Shown: piece after piece, positions 1 to 11,428 of the stretch
How positions within the stretch are numbered: position 1 is the first letter of the stretch
How the letters are laid out: each line of letters begins with the position of its first letter
NCBI GenBank assembly: GCA_948470475.1
Contig: OX419336.1
Coordinates: 9,154,169 to 9,218,168 of the forward strand
DNA: 64,000 nt
Source of the DNA: Galaxea fascicularis
Lineage: Eukaryota; Cnidaria; Anthozoa; Scleractinia; Euphylliidae
Reading direction: 5' to 3'
Notes under the pieces: generated by a model
Told to the model about the DNA's origin: nothing
Database searches by the model: none
The model's input: the letters and a program-made list of their open reading frames with translations, nothing else
Program-made: the position numbers and the translations under genes

Positions 1-1195
1 ATGAGAAAGTGAAATAAAGCACAGGCAAATTAATACCCCAGTGTACTTGTTAATGAATGTGGCAGTGAAATTAAACTCAGGCAAATTAATACCCCAGTGT
101 ACTTGTTAATGAATGTGGCAGTGAAATTAAACTCAGGCAAATTAATGCCCTAGTGTACTTGTTAAAGAATGTGGCAGTGAAATTAAACACAGGAAAATTA
201 ATACCCCAGTGTACTTGTTAAGGAATGTGGCAGTAAAATTAAACACAGGCAAATTAATGTCCCAGTGTACTTGTTAAGGAATGCATGTGGTAGTAAAATT
301 AAACACAGGCAAATTAATACCCCAGTGTACTTGTTAATGAATGAGAAAGTGAAATAAAGCACAGGCAAATTAATACCCCAGTGTACTTGTTAATGAATGT
401 GGCAGTGAAATTAAACTCAGGCAAATTAATGCCCCAGTGTACTTGTTAAGGAATGTGGCAGTAAAATTAAACACAGGCAAATTAATGCCCCAGTGTACTT
501 GTTAATGAATGTGGTACTAAAATTAAACACAGGCAAATTAATACCCCAGTGTACTTGTTAATGAATGAGAAAGTGAAATAAAGCACAGGCAAATTAATAC
601 CCCAGTGTACTTGTTAATGAATGTGGCAGTGAAATATTAAACTCAGGCAAATTAATACCCCAGTGTACTTGTTAATGAATGTGGCAGTGAAATTAAACTC
701 AGGCAAATTAATGCCCCAGTGTACTTGTTAAGGAATGTGGCAGTGAAATTAAACACAGGAAAATTAATACCCCAGTGTACTTGTTAAGGAATGTGGCAGT
801 AAAATTAAACACAGGCAAATTAATGCCCCAGTCCCGGGCCCCAGTGTACTTGTTAAGGAATGCATGTGGTAGTAAAATTAAACACAGGCAAATTAATACC
901 CCAGTGTACTTGTTAATGAATGAGAAAGGGAAATAAAGCACAGGCAAATTAATACCCCAGTGTACTTGTTAATGAATGTGGCAGTGAAATTAAACTCAGG
1001 CAAATTAATGCCCCAGTGTACTTGTTAAGGAATGTGGCAGTAAAATTAAACACAGGCAAATTAATACCCCAGTGTACTTGTTAAGGAATGTGGCAGTAAA
1101 ATTAGACACAGGCAAATTAATATCCCAGTGTACTTGTTAAGGAATGTGGCAGTAAAATTGAGACATAGGAAAATTAATACCCCAGTGCATGGACT
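1..1195. repeat. 56-bp minisatellite array with higher-order variants
   Basis: About 21 tandem copies of a 56-bp unit. The landmark GTGTACTTGTTAA starts at 41, 97, 153, 209 and 265, exactly 56 bp apart. One variant unit carries a 4-bp GCAT insertion (next start at 325). Another variant (ATGAGAAAGTGAAATAAAGC) starts at 1, 341, 565 and 920, so blocks of four to six units have been copied as larger segments. One unit near 830-842 carries a GC-rich insertion. The array decays after about 1195. The minus-strand open frame through part of it follows from the repeat length and is not a gene. Confidence 0.95.
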
Positions 1196-1249
1196 TATTA
1201 ATGATTGCGATTGAGGAAATCAATGCGCCTGGCTGTGTGACTTGTTAAG

Positions 1250-3736
1250 GACTGTGGCAGTAAAAATTAATGAGCCCTCTCCATTTCAGGACAGGCTGAC
1301 ACTCAGGTTATTATTTATTAAACACAGGTATATTATGCTCTTGTACTAGTGTCTAAGTTGTAGCTCCCCGTAAACCCTGACAGACAACAGAGAAAATTAG
1401 AAAACAAATTAAATTAATACCTCAAATGAAAACAAAAATTATGTTAGGCATGTAACACAGGCAAATGATCGGGCTGCAGGCAAAGGTTTATCAGTCCAGG
1501 CAAACAACACAAAAAATAAGATGACAAAGTATGAGATTAGTTTACCTAATCTTACATAATCTTACATGAAAACAGAATGGTAGGTATGGTACAGAGGCAA
1601 AAGATAACCAGTTAATAACCAGTTAATACTTTTACTAAGGGAGACAACAAATAAATTGCAAAACTTCCTAGTCTAAATTCAATAATATGGGAAATCAGCT
1701 GCTAAATATAAGTTTTAATTTTCATGATTAAACTAAGAGGCAATTAGGATTGAATGCGGTTAACTTGAGCAGCAATTAAGACTAGCAATTTTTTGTGTGT
1801 GGCAATTTTGTCAACAGAGTTGTGCTCAGGTCAGATTCGGGCTAACTTTAAATCTGTCTTAATCTGTGGCATCTTTGTCTAGAATGCAAATTGGGCCCTA
1901 ATTGGCGCTCATTCGGATAAGTCAATCGCTGTCATTCAGGCCGACATTTAGGTTTGAATCATGAATGTTTATCTTGTTCACTGTACCTTCAGTGAAGATA
2001 TGAGACGGCCACAATCCGTCCAGTCAAGGAAAACTTTAACGGACCACCACAGAAGCAACAGAAAATTGCCACTTACGTTTAGAATTTCGGAGACATACGG
2101 CTCAGCGCCATTCAAACTGCTCGTACGAAAAACGTTCTTCATTCTCCCGCCACAGAGCGACGAAGCAAATGATTTTGCTCATGTATTTTTCCAAACACTT
2201 CCCTTTTACAAACTGGCTAACCTTACGGTCCACGAGTCTGTACAATTCTTCCCTGGTTTAGCCGTGAACCAAAGACACGATAAAGCAAAACAATATTGCA
2301 TTGCTTAGGGCTACGCGCCATTTTGATCTGGCGCGAACTTGAATTTTCTGTCTTGCATCTGCAAATGACAAGTCATCTGATGCAAGCAATTACTTTTAAC
2401 AGGAAGTTGACAACAACGCTCCTAATCGCCTTTGCGCTTTCGATGACAGATTTTTAGACCGCTGATCTAATTATCCTATGACGTCAAATGAACTCCAGCA
2501 GAGAATTCCTGAGAAGGGTTAAGCTCCTCATGATTCTGTTTTATTATTCTAAGAGAACATTCAGTTGTTTGATTTCCAGTAAAATGACACATATAGCTCA
2601 GTTTTGTAATCAAGATCTTGCAGATGCGTTATTTTCAAAATACATTATTTTCCATTTACTGTGGTTGATTTTTATCATTTTGGCTGGCCTCCTCCGTTCC
2701 CCCTTTTTATTTAGTCCTCTCCTGTTTTGCCTCGAAATTGAATTGCCTAATCATGGCTATAGGCCAGCCCTAGGCCTGCTCAAATAGCTTGTATTTAAAA
2801 AGCCAGCAAAGACACAAAACGACTATACCATGTCCCGCGATAAATTATTGTACAGCATATTTGATTTTAGCAGTCACCCTCAAAGGGGGAATTCTTACTG
2901 TAAATTTGTTCAAATTGTACTTGTTCTGTTATACTAGCAGCCTGTGTGCTACGACGAGGTAGATTTCAAATTAGGTATTTGTAATATCATTTTTTGACGA
3001 TTTTTCCGACAAAATGAAAATGCTATTCTAATTTCAGTTTTTTATTAGTCATTTCCTCTTCGTCACCCGTTGCCACGGCACGATATATCTGCGGGATTTG
3101 GGGTGAAATTATACCGCAAACAAGCACCAGCGCTCACATGTTAAGTAGACTTGACCTCGTTGGTGCCAATTATTTAAAACGCCTCTGTCGTTCAGAAACA
3201 AAGCAATGACGTTAGAGACAAAACATTCGGAGATAAAACGATGAAATTGCGCCCTGTACACTTCAGGTCATAGCTGCTAAAAATTTTACAGAAAAAGAGA
3301 GTCTGCATGTTGTTTCATTTGTCTATTGCATGTAGTTTCATGAAAATGCGAAAATGTAGTTATTCCAATTAAACGCGACTTCCTGAAAATCACAAAAATT
3401 AGTCCCCAAAACTATAAAAAAATCGCCGATCCGCAAATTAATCTCCCGCAAAAATTTCGCGTCGCACGGTTGTTTCAATGCTTACGTTAGTACTTCGTAA
3501 GAGGATTGCTATTCAGTCCTTTCCTAAAGGTGCTAAACTTGCAAGTAAGAGAATTGCTAATCAGGCTTTTTTTTAAGGTGCTAAACTTGCACATCTTGCA
3601 AATACTGATATCTTTGTGTTTATACAAATTACATGAGAGTGCCCCTTTAACTCTTTAATCCCTAAGATCTACATTTCTATTCTCCTTACAGATCTCTTAC
3701 ATTTCATATGTTACATGTTGGTAGAATTTGTATAAA
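1250..3736. other. Intergenic, no gene recognised
   Basis: AT-rich sequence. Short open frames at 1961-2308 and 2488-2787 on the plus strand have no recognisable domain, splice pattern or codon character. I see no supportable gene here. Confidence 0.5.
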
Positions 3737-3741
3737 CTTTA

Positions 3742-3987
3742 CAGGGGTGTGGCCAGGATTTCTAGCAGGGGGGTTCCAATTGGTTCCAACGGAAACGGTT
3801 GGTCTAAAATCCTTACATTACGCAGATACCACAATGACGTTCGCTGTACTTATTGTAAGCATAGAACAAAACGAAGAATTTCAGGAATCGAGACTCCATT
3901 ACACTCTCGCTGGGATAAAATCATTGTTAAAAATAGGAGAGGGGGGGGGTCCGGAACCCCTGGAACCCTCCCCTGGCTACGCCCCTG
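3742..3987. mobile_element. Non-autonomous DNA transposon, hAT-like termini
   Basis: A 246-bp element starts CAGGGGTGTGGCCAGG and ends CCTGGCTACGCCCCTG, which are imperfect terminal inverted repeats of the CAGGGG type common in hAT superfamily MITEs. CTTTA directly flanks both ends (3737-3741 and 3988-3992), giving a 5-bp target duplication rather than the usual 8 bp of hAT. It contains a G-run near 3944. The overlapping open frames are incidental. Confidence 0.7.
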
Positions 3988-4455
3988 CTTTAAATCATCT
4001 CAACTGATCCCTGGTGGTCATTTGCTGTATTCTCATGCCCTGTGTTTGGGACAAACTAATGGTATGGTGAGGAGAAGTTAGGTACTGGTCTCTATTGGCT
4101 CCTGGGTATAGCTATAGTTAGATGCTGCAATTTATACCCAGCATCTCAACAAACTACTTCTCCGCATCCCAAATTTGTTTGTCCATGGACTCAGTGAAAA
4201 CAGGTTCACTTGCTGACAAGCTATTATCGGAAATGATATCATCTTCAGAATCAACACTCTGTCTCACATGTTGACTCAGGGATGGTCAGTGTGCAGGTGT
4301 TTTTCTTTTCCATTTAATAGTGAAAATCGTCTGACTACTTTTTGGCATCTGAAAACGATTATGACTCAGATTTGTTGTTTTAATTTAACATAATGCGTAG
4401 TTGTCACGTACAAGCTCCCACACGGGCAAGCTTTGCATTTTTCTTCCCGTTAAAG

Positions 4456-5529
4456 CTACTGGTTCCTTGCCGATAGTTCAGTTGTTTGTTGTATGTCAGT
4501 TTCTTCTATGGTCGCTGTTCGAGAGATTACGGATGTTCCCCCAGAACTCCTGGAGTATCGACAACACAGTTTAAAACCCGGCAGCGACTTAATCATCTTT
4601 GCAACTTGCTGTCTGAGTTCTCGTGTGAACGCCATGTACAAAAAGGGGTTTAAGGAACTGTTGAGATTTGGAAGAACTGTGACAAAAATCTCTCTAATGG
4701 CAGGAGTACTTTGAAGTCTGTGCCATAGGCTTAAATTCAACACAATAAAAAATGGTAGCCAGCTGATGCAAAATACTCCGACCACGCAAGCCATCATCTT
4801 GGCTGCTTGCAACTCCTGTAAGATGCGACTTCGGCGAATAGCCCCGTTGCGTACGTCTGTACTTTCAGTTGGGCAGACAGTGTTCGTGAGAGCCCGTCGT
4901 CTCTGCTGGAAAGCCACCCTTGTGAGGTAGGAGTACGCTCCTGTGACGATTCCTAGTGGCAAGAAAAAGGCCAAACACGACACGATAGTGTAATACAGTC
5001 GATCGTTTTTTCCGCATCCCGTTGACGCCGTGAACGTCTCTTTTTGGTGCGACGTCCAGTTGTAGTGACCAAGGGAAGCCCAAATTGCTGAGTAAGACCA
5101 CACGACAAGTATCATCACCAAACCGGTTCGGTGAGTCATGATTGCTGGATAGCGCAGAGGATGTTTAATTGCGACGAACCTCTCGATTGATACAGCCGCG
5201 AGGCTACCGATCGAAGAGCTGCAGGCAACCAAGTCGATCCAGATCCAGAGAGCGCAAGCTTTCACGCTGTGACACCAGTATTCGTTGTGGAGCATGAGGT
5301 CAATTCTGAAAGGCATCGAGGAAAGGGATACCAACAAATCGGCGAGAGCTAAGGAAACGATAAGGAAGTTTGTTGTGGTGTGCAGACTGCGGTTGGCATA
5401 GACTGTTAAACACACGACTGAATTTCCACAGAATGTTACGATACAAATGACGATTAGAAGTAAAGCGACGGCGAAATTTTGGGTGGTAGGAGGAATACTA
5501 CAAACGTCTAAAGTAGAATTCAAATTCAT
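4456..5529 (-). CDS. Class A (rhodopsin-family) GPCR, amine-receptor-like orphan
   Basis: A single-exon gene of 357 residues for a seven-transmembrane receptor of the plasma membrane. Landmark residues are visible: N36 (1.50, in GNSVV), D64 (2.50, in LALAD), C92 (3.25) for the extracellular disulfide with C172, ERF at 116-118 replacing DRY, W257 and P259 in CISWLP (6.48/6.50), and NPFLY at 294-298. D99 falls at 3.32, the aspartate that contacts the charged amine in biogenic-amine receptors, but the aromatic residues expected at 7.40 and 7.43 are V and N. There is an NST glycosylation site at residue 4, a possible palmitoylation pair C322-C323 and a Ser/Thr-rich tail. The length is typical. 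The first ATG is chosen because it directly precedes a normal extracellular N-terminus. Ligand unknown; adenosine- or melatonin-type ancestry is possible. Confidence 0.92.
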   Translation of the reverse strand: MNLNSTLDVCSIPPTTQNFAVALLLIVICIVTFCGNSVVCLTVYANRSLHTTTNFLIVSLALADLLVSLSSMPFRIDLMLHNEYWCHSVKACALWIWIDLVACSSSIGSLAAVSIERFVAIKHPLRYPAIMTHRTGLVMILVVWSYSAIWASLGHYNWTSHQKETFTASTGCGKNDRLYYTIVSCLAFFLPLGIVTGAYSYLTRVAFQQRRRALTNTVCPTESTDVRNGAIRRSRILQELQAAKMMACVVGVFCISWLPFFIVLNLSLWHRLQSTPAIREIFVTVLPNLNSSLNPFLYMAFTRELRQQVAKMIKSLPGFKLCCRYSRSSGGTSVISRTATIEETDIQQTTELSARNQ

Positions 5530-6640
5530 CGTCGCTTCCTAGTGTTAGTGGCACACCGCGAAGTCTGTTGTTGTGAGTGACATCAGAACTTCACTCTCCT
5601 ATCCTTTTGTCACTGGAATGGAGCAATTTCGCTATAAATGTTCGGCATCACATTAGAAAACCTGTCAAACCTGCGTCATCTTGAATACTAGCTCGTACGT
5701 GCTTTTGAAGTTCCTCAAAGCGCGAGATAGCTGTTACACGACCATTTTCTCTCACATCAGTTAAGGACTAGCCAATTGTGGAAGATGTATTAAATAATTC
5801 CCTCAATTCATTTGAATTGCCGAATGCTTGTAAGTGAGCGCAGACGCCATGTGGCTTTATCTAATGAAAAATCCGCCCTTTGTATAATCTTTTGTTGCGA
5901 AGATATCGAAAACAATTTCCTGTCCGTTTTTCGACAGAAGGAAAATTTGTTTTCGTTGATTAAACATCTTCAGTCAATAAGTCACTTCCGTTTAGACTTT
6001 TGTTATCAGGAGAACAACTTTTATTCTTTTCTTTTGCTTTCAACCTGGCATTAAATGGACTGAAAATAGTGTAAGTTCAAGGGCTGGGCGTTTTAAATTT
6101 TTTCGTATAGTCTGCAAGCTGGCTGAGTTACTGGAAAGGAAAATTATTGTCTCGCGACAATGTCTTGCCTTGTGTCAATTGAGGTGGAAATGTATGTTTG
6201 TCCTGAAAACTTATTAAAAAAAAGCAGAAGGAACTCAAAAACTTCCCGAAAAATGAGTAGTTTAGACTGCACAAATCTCAGAACCGTCGATAATAATAAC
6301 AACAACGTAGACTGAAACGTTAAACATTGACGATGTACGGAGAATATTGATAGTCGCGCCGACTTGAATTAATCGACTTCCAGGTGTGTGTCAATTAAGA
6401 AACACGAATTACAATTCTAAATTGAACAGCTGGTACCTTGACAGCAGATTTCAGTGAAAACTTAATGGAAGGGAAAAACACTTGAGCTCTGGTTTTCAAG
6501 AGACACGAGAATATCCCCATGAGTAACGAAATGCAGAGATAAAAAATGTCACCGTTTTCAACCAATCAGAACTGATGGCCCCTTCTATAAATCTTTGTTT
6601 TCACAATAGTTGAATCTATACTGAAGCCGGCTCCTTTGTA
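5530..6640. other. Upstream flank of the GPCR, no gene recognised
   Basis: AT-rich and presumably contains the GPCR 5' UTR and promoter, but I see no clear TATA box or upstream exon. No recognisable repeat or gene. Confidence 0.4.
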
Positions 6641-6741
6641 CTCTCAAACAAAGACTGATGCTCGCAGTTGTGGACGCAATTATATGCAATTGCGTAAAAG
6701 AGCCTGAAAAATATTTTTATTTTTCACGACACCGGTGCGAT

Positions 6742-6772
<31 letters not shown>
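6640..6772 (-). mobile_element. tRNA-Thr-derived SINE fragment
   Basis: Read on the minus strand, the segment near 6772-6728 begins GGCTTCATAGCTCAGTTGG, a tRNA 5' half with an intact A box (TAGCTCAGTTGG) and an anticodon loop reading GGT (Thr). The T arm and B box are missing. It runs into a tail with ACGCAATTGCATATAATTGCG and CAACTGCGAGCATCA, a body I associate with an abundant anthozoan SINE. It looks like an internally deleted copy. Confidence 0.6.
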
Positions 6773-6780
<8 letters not shown>

Positions 6781-6789
6781 ACAGGTCAA

Positions 6790-8450
6790 TTGTGGGTTCA
6801 CATGTTCCCGTGAAAGCGATGAATGTGGGTGAAGTATGTGAAATGTCAGCTTGTCAGTTGACAATCTCTTATATTGTGACTTTCTGTGAAATTCCTGATT
6901 TGAATAAGTTTTCATTCAAATCCGCTCTTGATCAAACTATTTAGCTTTCCTTGATCATTTGAATCAGCTCTTATTCAAATAACGTAGATTGCTTCTGTTT
7001 GACGACCTTTGCAAAATCCAATTTGTTGCAGTTTTAATTCAGTCAAACGCTATGAGATCCCCTTGGAAGCAAACCATTTTTATGAAATCCAAATTGAATC
7101 AGTTCAGTCATTCAAACACTTTTAACACTCCTTTGGAAGCGGTCGTTTTTACGGAATCCGGTTAATTTGTAAGATTTGAACTTTGTTTTTTGAACCAAAA
7201 TTATCTCCTGTCGGTGGTTCTCATAAAATCAGCATTGGATAAGGGAGGCTCCAAGCGATAAATTCGTTTCACAACACTTTGTTTTTACGTACACTTATTC
7301 AAGTTGTGCTTCCAGTTTCAAATAGTGTCACTAACAAGCTTCCTTTCGAGTGGACACACCCAACCCTAATTATTTAGAGTTTGAAAGGGCTTTTTGGATC
7401 ATTCTAAGCAGCTGGGAACAGAACAGAACTTTATATAAAAACAGTAACAGAATTATATATAGAGCACGTTATATTTTCCACAGCACCACACTTACTAGTA
7501 AAACCGCATGTAAGGATTAGTACAATGATTGTTAAATACACTCACATAAAGGGAATTAAAACAGTGCCCACGAATCGTTGTAGAACGTGAGAAAGAGGAA
7601 TGAGACTTGATTCAACTATCTGACCACACCGACTTACGTATCTGGGTGTGGACTTCCTTAGCTAACAAACGCAGCATTTTGTAATCTCAAGTTAGTTAGA
7701 TCACGTAGAACGGAACGTAATGTTGAAGTGCAAAGAATAAAATCAAGTTGAACGCGAAAGCATACAATCCAAGATTGTTGAACCAGCGCGTGCGGAGCTT
7801 CTCTCAAACGCAGGTGAGAAATGCGGCGAAATAAACCGAAACAACTCTTCCTGGGATTTTTTTTTTCGATTTCACAATTTTGAAGGTTAGTTCTCCCAAT
7901 CATAACTAATAGTATATTATTTTAATTTTTTCCTGAACACTGCACGGTGTAAACAGTATCGCATTAGGGGCTTATTTGCGTATCCATTGTCGCGCCGTAA
8001 TGTCATGACAAATTACAAAAGTTAGAGCCCAACCTTTTTTAAACTCTCAGAGCGTGCCAGTGTTTTGGGCTGCCGTTGGAGTTAGAAACCAGGAAGTCTA
8101 ATATTTAAAATGAGAAAAATTGCGAGTAAGACTTGATCTCTAACTATAAAACCAATTGTTGTTTTGTGATCAAACATACAGTAGCAGGATAGCTGCGAAA
8201 AGTGTGCTTGTTAATCACCCTGGTCATTAAAATGCTATGGTCCACCGAAGATTTTTCAAAGTTTTTTAATGACGCAGACTCGCACTGGCGAACGGATAAG
8301 GTGAAGGACGCTGCCACATGAGGCTACACCTGTTAACATTTTCAACTCTACGGGGAAAGAGGCGGTTAGGCAACGTAAGTAACGAATCGGGAATTGTCAT
8401 GAGAAGCCTACAAAACAATAGGCTTTATGGGCAAAAACAATCCCTCTGCC
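6790..8450. other. Intergenic, no gene recognised
   Basis: AT-rich sequence with scattered short open frames and no domain that I recognise. Confidence 0.4.
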
Positions 8451-8512
8451 AACCTCGTTCCCAGGGTCCCCTCTGGGACGGGAAAGAGAGGACCCTGGGA
8501 ACAAGCTTGTCG
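8451..8512. repeat. Hairpin repeat, CTCGTTCCCAGGG family
   Basis: An inverted repeat: AACCTCGTTCCCAGGGTCC is answered by GGACCCTGGGAACAAGCTT about 25 bases later. It is related to the hairpin at 9195-9233. Confidence 0.65.
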
Positions 8513-9194
8513 CGTTGCACGTAAAATTTACGTCAGTCTTGATACATTGCTTTGTTGTCCAATTTAAAACGACAAGACGGAATTGCTAGATTCGAGGGGA
8601 GGGTCGGTCGTGAACGTGAGCACAAGGCTGGTATAGGTTCCTTTCTTTCCTTTCTTCCATGCCGGCCGTTTACGGTAATAAAATTCCCAGATAGTTCACC
8701 CATATTCGAGTTGAACAAGTGCAAATAATCACGAAAGATGTTTCAACAACGAGACTGAGGTAATATTCTGAAAGTTTTTTGTTTTGTTTCCTGTAGCCTC
8801 TTGATAACTCGCTTTGCATATTCTAATCCGATTGACGGTTTCGTCGTAATACAAGACGAAAAAGCTGTTATGGATTTCCCAGAAATGTAAAACCTGTGGT
8901 GGCGGTGATGGTGTTGGAAAGTGTTGTCATGCCAGTACACTCACATCAGCTCTTACTACACCAGCCACCGGGCGTTACGATAGGCTGTTATCCTGACGTG
9001 ACAATTAAGTGCCCCCCCCCCCCCAACAATTAACATACTAGTGAATGAACAAATATGCACAAAAGACAATGGTAAAGACAACATTATGCCTTGGTGGGAA
9101 AACCGTAAAAAAATGTAGAGTAGGAAAAGGCGGTAAAATAATTACCGAACGGTATCATGCAAAACCACGAGTTTCGTTAAGACTTACTACTTAA

Positions 9195-9233
9195 CAACCT
9201 CGTCCCCAGGGCGCTTTTCCCTGGGGACGAGGT
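9195..9233. repeat. Near-perfect 39-bp hairpin
   Basis: AACCTCGTCCCCAGGG and CCCTGGGGACGAGGTT are exact inverted arms around a short loop (CGCTTTT). It has the same core as the 8451 hairpin, so the two are probably minimal MITE or foldback relics of one family. Confidence 0.75.
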
Positions 9234-9269
9234 TGACTACTTAATACACGTTGGAATAAAATATACCTT

Positions 9270-9430
9270 AGCTTTCAAATCGATTTTATCCCATCGAGTT
9301 GAAGTATCAGAAGAATTAAAACATCTTAAAATAAAAGCCGGAAAACCTCAGCTTTCAAATTGATTTTTATCCCATCGAGCTGAAGTATCAGAAGAATTAA
9401 AACATCTTAAAATAAAAGCCGGAAAACGTC
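9270..9430. repeat. Two-copy 80-bp tandem duplication
   Basis: AGCTTTCAAATCGATTTTAT at 9270 recurs at 9350 with two or three differences. The copies continue in parallel to GCCGGAAAAC. This is a recent local duplication without visible coding content. Confidence 0.85.
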
Positions 9431-9599
9431 AGCTTTTTTTCGGAAGCCAGCTGCAAACCATTTGTGATACAATAATCGACAAGGGTTTAAATGGGTTTGT
9501 ACGAATAATATTGAGTTTCTCTGGTAACATCAGCTTGTCCAGCGGTCGGGAAACGAACAACTCTGGAAAGATCTGATCTGATCTTCTTTAATGTAGAAC

Positions 9600-9912
9600 G
9601 TCTCACGTTTGTCTGTTCCGTCTAATATCAGTGATCTCTTTACTAAAGGTAGTGAAATACCTAAGCACAAGACCAGGAACTCCTCTTAATTAAGGCAACT
9701 TTTATATTAAATCTTCGGGTCTGAGCCTAAATCAAAGGTCTTTTGCCAGATTTAGAGCTAAACTCTGGAATTCATACCGGGACAAATTTCAACAACTCCC
9801 CAAAAGTGCCTTTAAAGAGCATGTAGATGGTTTGTTACTCTCATTAATGGAGGCTAAAGATGATTATGTTGAAACGCCTATTCTTCTGCATGAAATTGCG
9901 AATTTCGCATAA
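9600..9912 (+). pseudogene. LINE (non-LTR retrotransposon) reverse transcriptase tail, dead
   Basis: The plus-strand translation resembles the C-terminal tail of L2/CR1-type LINE ORF2 proteins: HKTRNSS near 9675, then GNFYIKSSGL, FRAKLWNSYRDKF, LPKSAFKEHVDGLLLSL and a stop at 9910-9912. A stop codon interrupts the frame between HKTRNSS and GNFY, and the catalytic domain is absent, so this is a 5'-truncated dead copy. The following A/T-rich sequence to about 10270 could be its 3' UTR. Confidence 0.7.
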
Positions 9913-10623
9913 TTTATGTGTACGAAGCATATTTTTGTTAGGCTTTCTTAACCTTCTTGTCCTTCCGTTTTCGTTTTCATATCCTCTTGTTTTCATTCCT
10001 TTGATTTAATATTGTTGTAGCTTGTATTGTGACTGTACTGATAATTACTGGTAATTCTTAATGGGTTTAAGTTGTTTTACTTACGTTGTAATTTATTCCT
10101 TAATGTGATTAGTTGATCGGTTGACCACGGACTGCTGTATTATTGTAGCTCCGCCCACCGCGATTAGCCTTTGCTATTTATATTTGTGCGCGGAGACGGA
10201 CTATAACGTTTTGTATCTGTCTGATTCCCTGTTTTTGATTTATTTAAACTTATTATTAAACTGACTGGTTAGTCCGAAAGTATCAGACATTCAGTTGAAC
10301 TGCACATGCTTAGCACCATGTTGGATTTTGTTTTTCTTCCGCCAGTAATTCAGTTGGTATTGGAAAATAAAAGACAACAACAAGCAGAATCGAAAACCCA
10401 ATGTTTTTTCGGTAGATCCTTGTTTCTTCAGGCGTGCGCAGTAGAAATATAAATTCGCGATGTTTAACCTCTTCAAGATTTTCCTTGAAGAACCATTGGG
10501 GAACTTCATGATTGAGAAGGGCGTTGACTTTATGAAAGAAAACTAAAAAATATGCCGTCATGTTTTGACATTCTCCGTAAAACCTTGAAATTTGGGCATT
10601 TGCAGGTAACGACACAGAAATTG

Positions 10624-10684
<61 letters not shown>
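10624..10684. repeat. (AAT)n microsatellite, tail of the adjacent SINE
   Basis: About 20 uninterrupted AAT triplets. On the minus strand this is the 3' simple-sequence tail of the composite SINE whose head lies near 11428. Confidence 0.9.
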
Positions 10685-10685
<1 letters not shown>

Positions 10686-11307
10686 GGGATTTAATATAGC
10701 GTTTTATCCCAAGGCTCAAAGCGCTTTACAACACTTTATGGAGAACTTTTCCGGAGGCGCAAATTGTAACGACGCAGTTTACAATCTTATTAGAATAAAT
10801 AATAAGATACATAGGTGCCCCCAGAACAGAATAAGTTATATATAGACCATCACACCGGGGACTACGTCCCTTACTCTTTCCTAACAGTGTGCGGGTTCGT
10901 TAACGTCATCCCAGTACTGTGAGACGGGACCTCCTGTTTATCGTCCTTATTAGAATAAATAATAAGATACATAGGTGCCCCCAGAGCAGAATAAGTTATA
11001 TATAGACCATCACACCGGGGACTACGTCCCCTACTCTTTCCTAACAGTGTGCGGGTTCGTTAACGTCATCCCAGTACTGTGAGACGGGAACTCCTGTTTA
11101 TCGTCCTTATTAGAATAAATAATAAGATACATAGGTGCCCCCAGAACAGAATAAGTTATATATAGACCATCACACCGGGGACTACGTCCCCTACTCTTTC
11201 CTAACAGTGTGCGGGTTCGTTAACGTCAACCCAGTACTGTGTGACGGGACCTCCTGTTTATCGTCCTTATCCGAGAAGATTAGAAAGTCTAACCATTTGC
11301 AGATGTC

Positions 11308-11340
<33 letters not shown>

Positions 11341-11428
11341 AAAGACCGTGAGTGTTGATCCGGCCGGGGCTTGAATACGCGATCTCCTGCACAGCAGTCC
11401 GGTGCTCTACCAACTAACATGCAGTGCC
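10685..11428 (-). mobile_element. tRNA-headed composite SINE with internal triplication
   Basis: The minus strand starts at 11428-11361 with a tRNA-like head: A box near TTAGTTGGTAGAG and B box near GTATTCAAGCCCC. The body continues past GGTCTTTAAATAACTGAGG. The central part is a 160-bp unit repeated three times in tandem, and the element ends at the (AAT)n tail. A related copy without the triplication lies at 44630-44974. Confidence 0.75.
10791..11270. repeat. Three tandem 160-bp units inside the SINE
   Basis: Units 10791-10950, 10951-11110 and 11111-11270 each begin TAGAATAAATAATAAGATAC and end TATCGTCCTTAT. They differ at only a few positions, implying recent amplification. Confidence 0.95.

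Noticed and set aside
1..1195. Regular repeats resembling a CRISPR array
   Set aside because: Units are contiguous 56-bp repeats without unique spacers, in a eukaryotic context.
1961..2308. 115-codon plus-strand open frame
   Set aside because: No recognisable domain, signal peptide or splice context. Length is within chance for this base composition.
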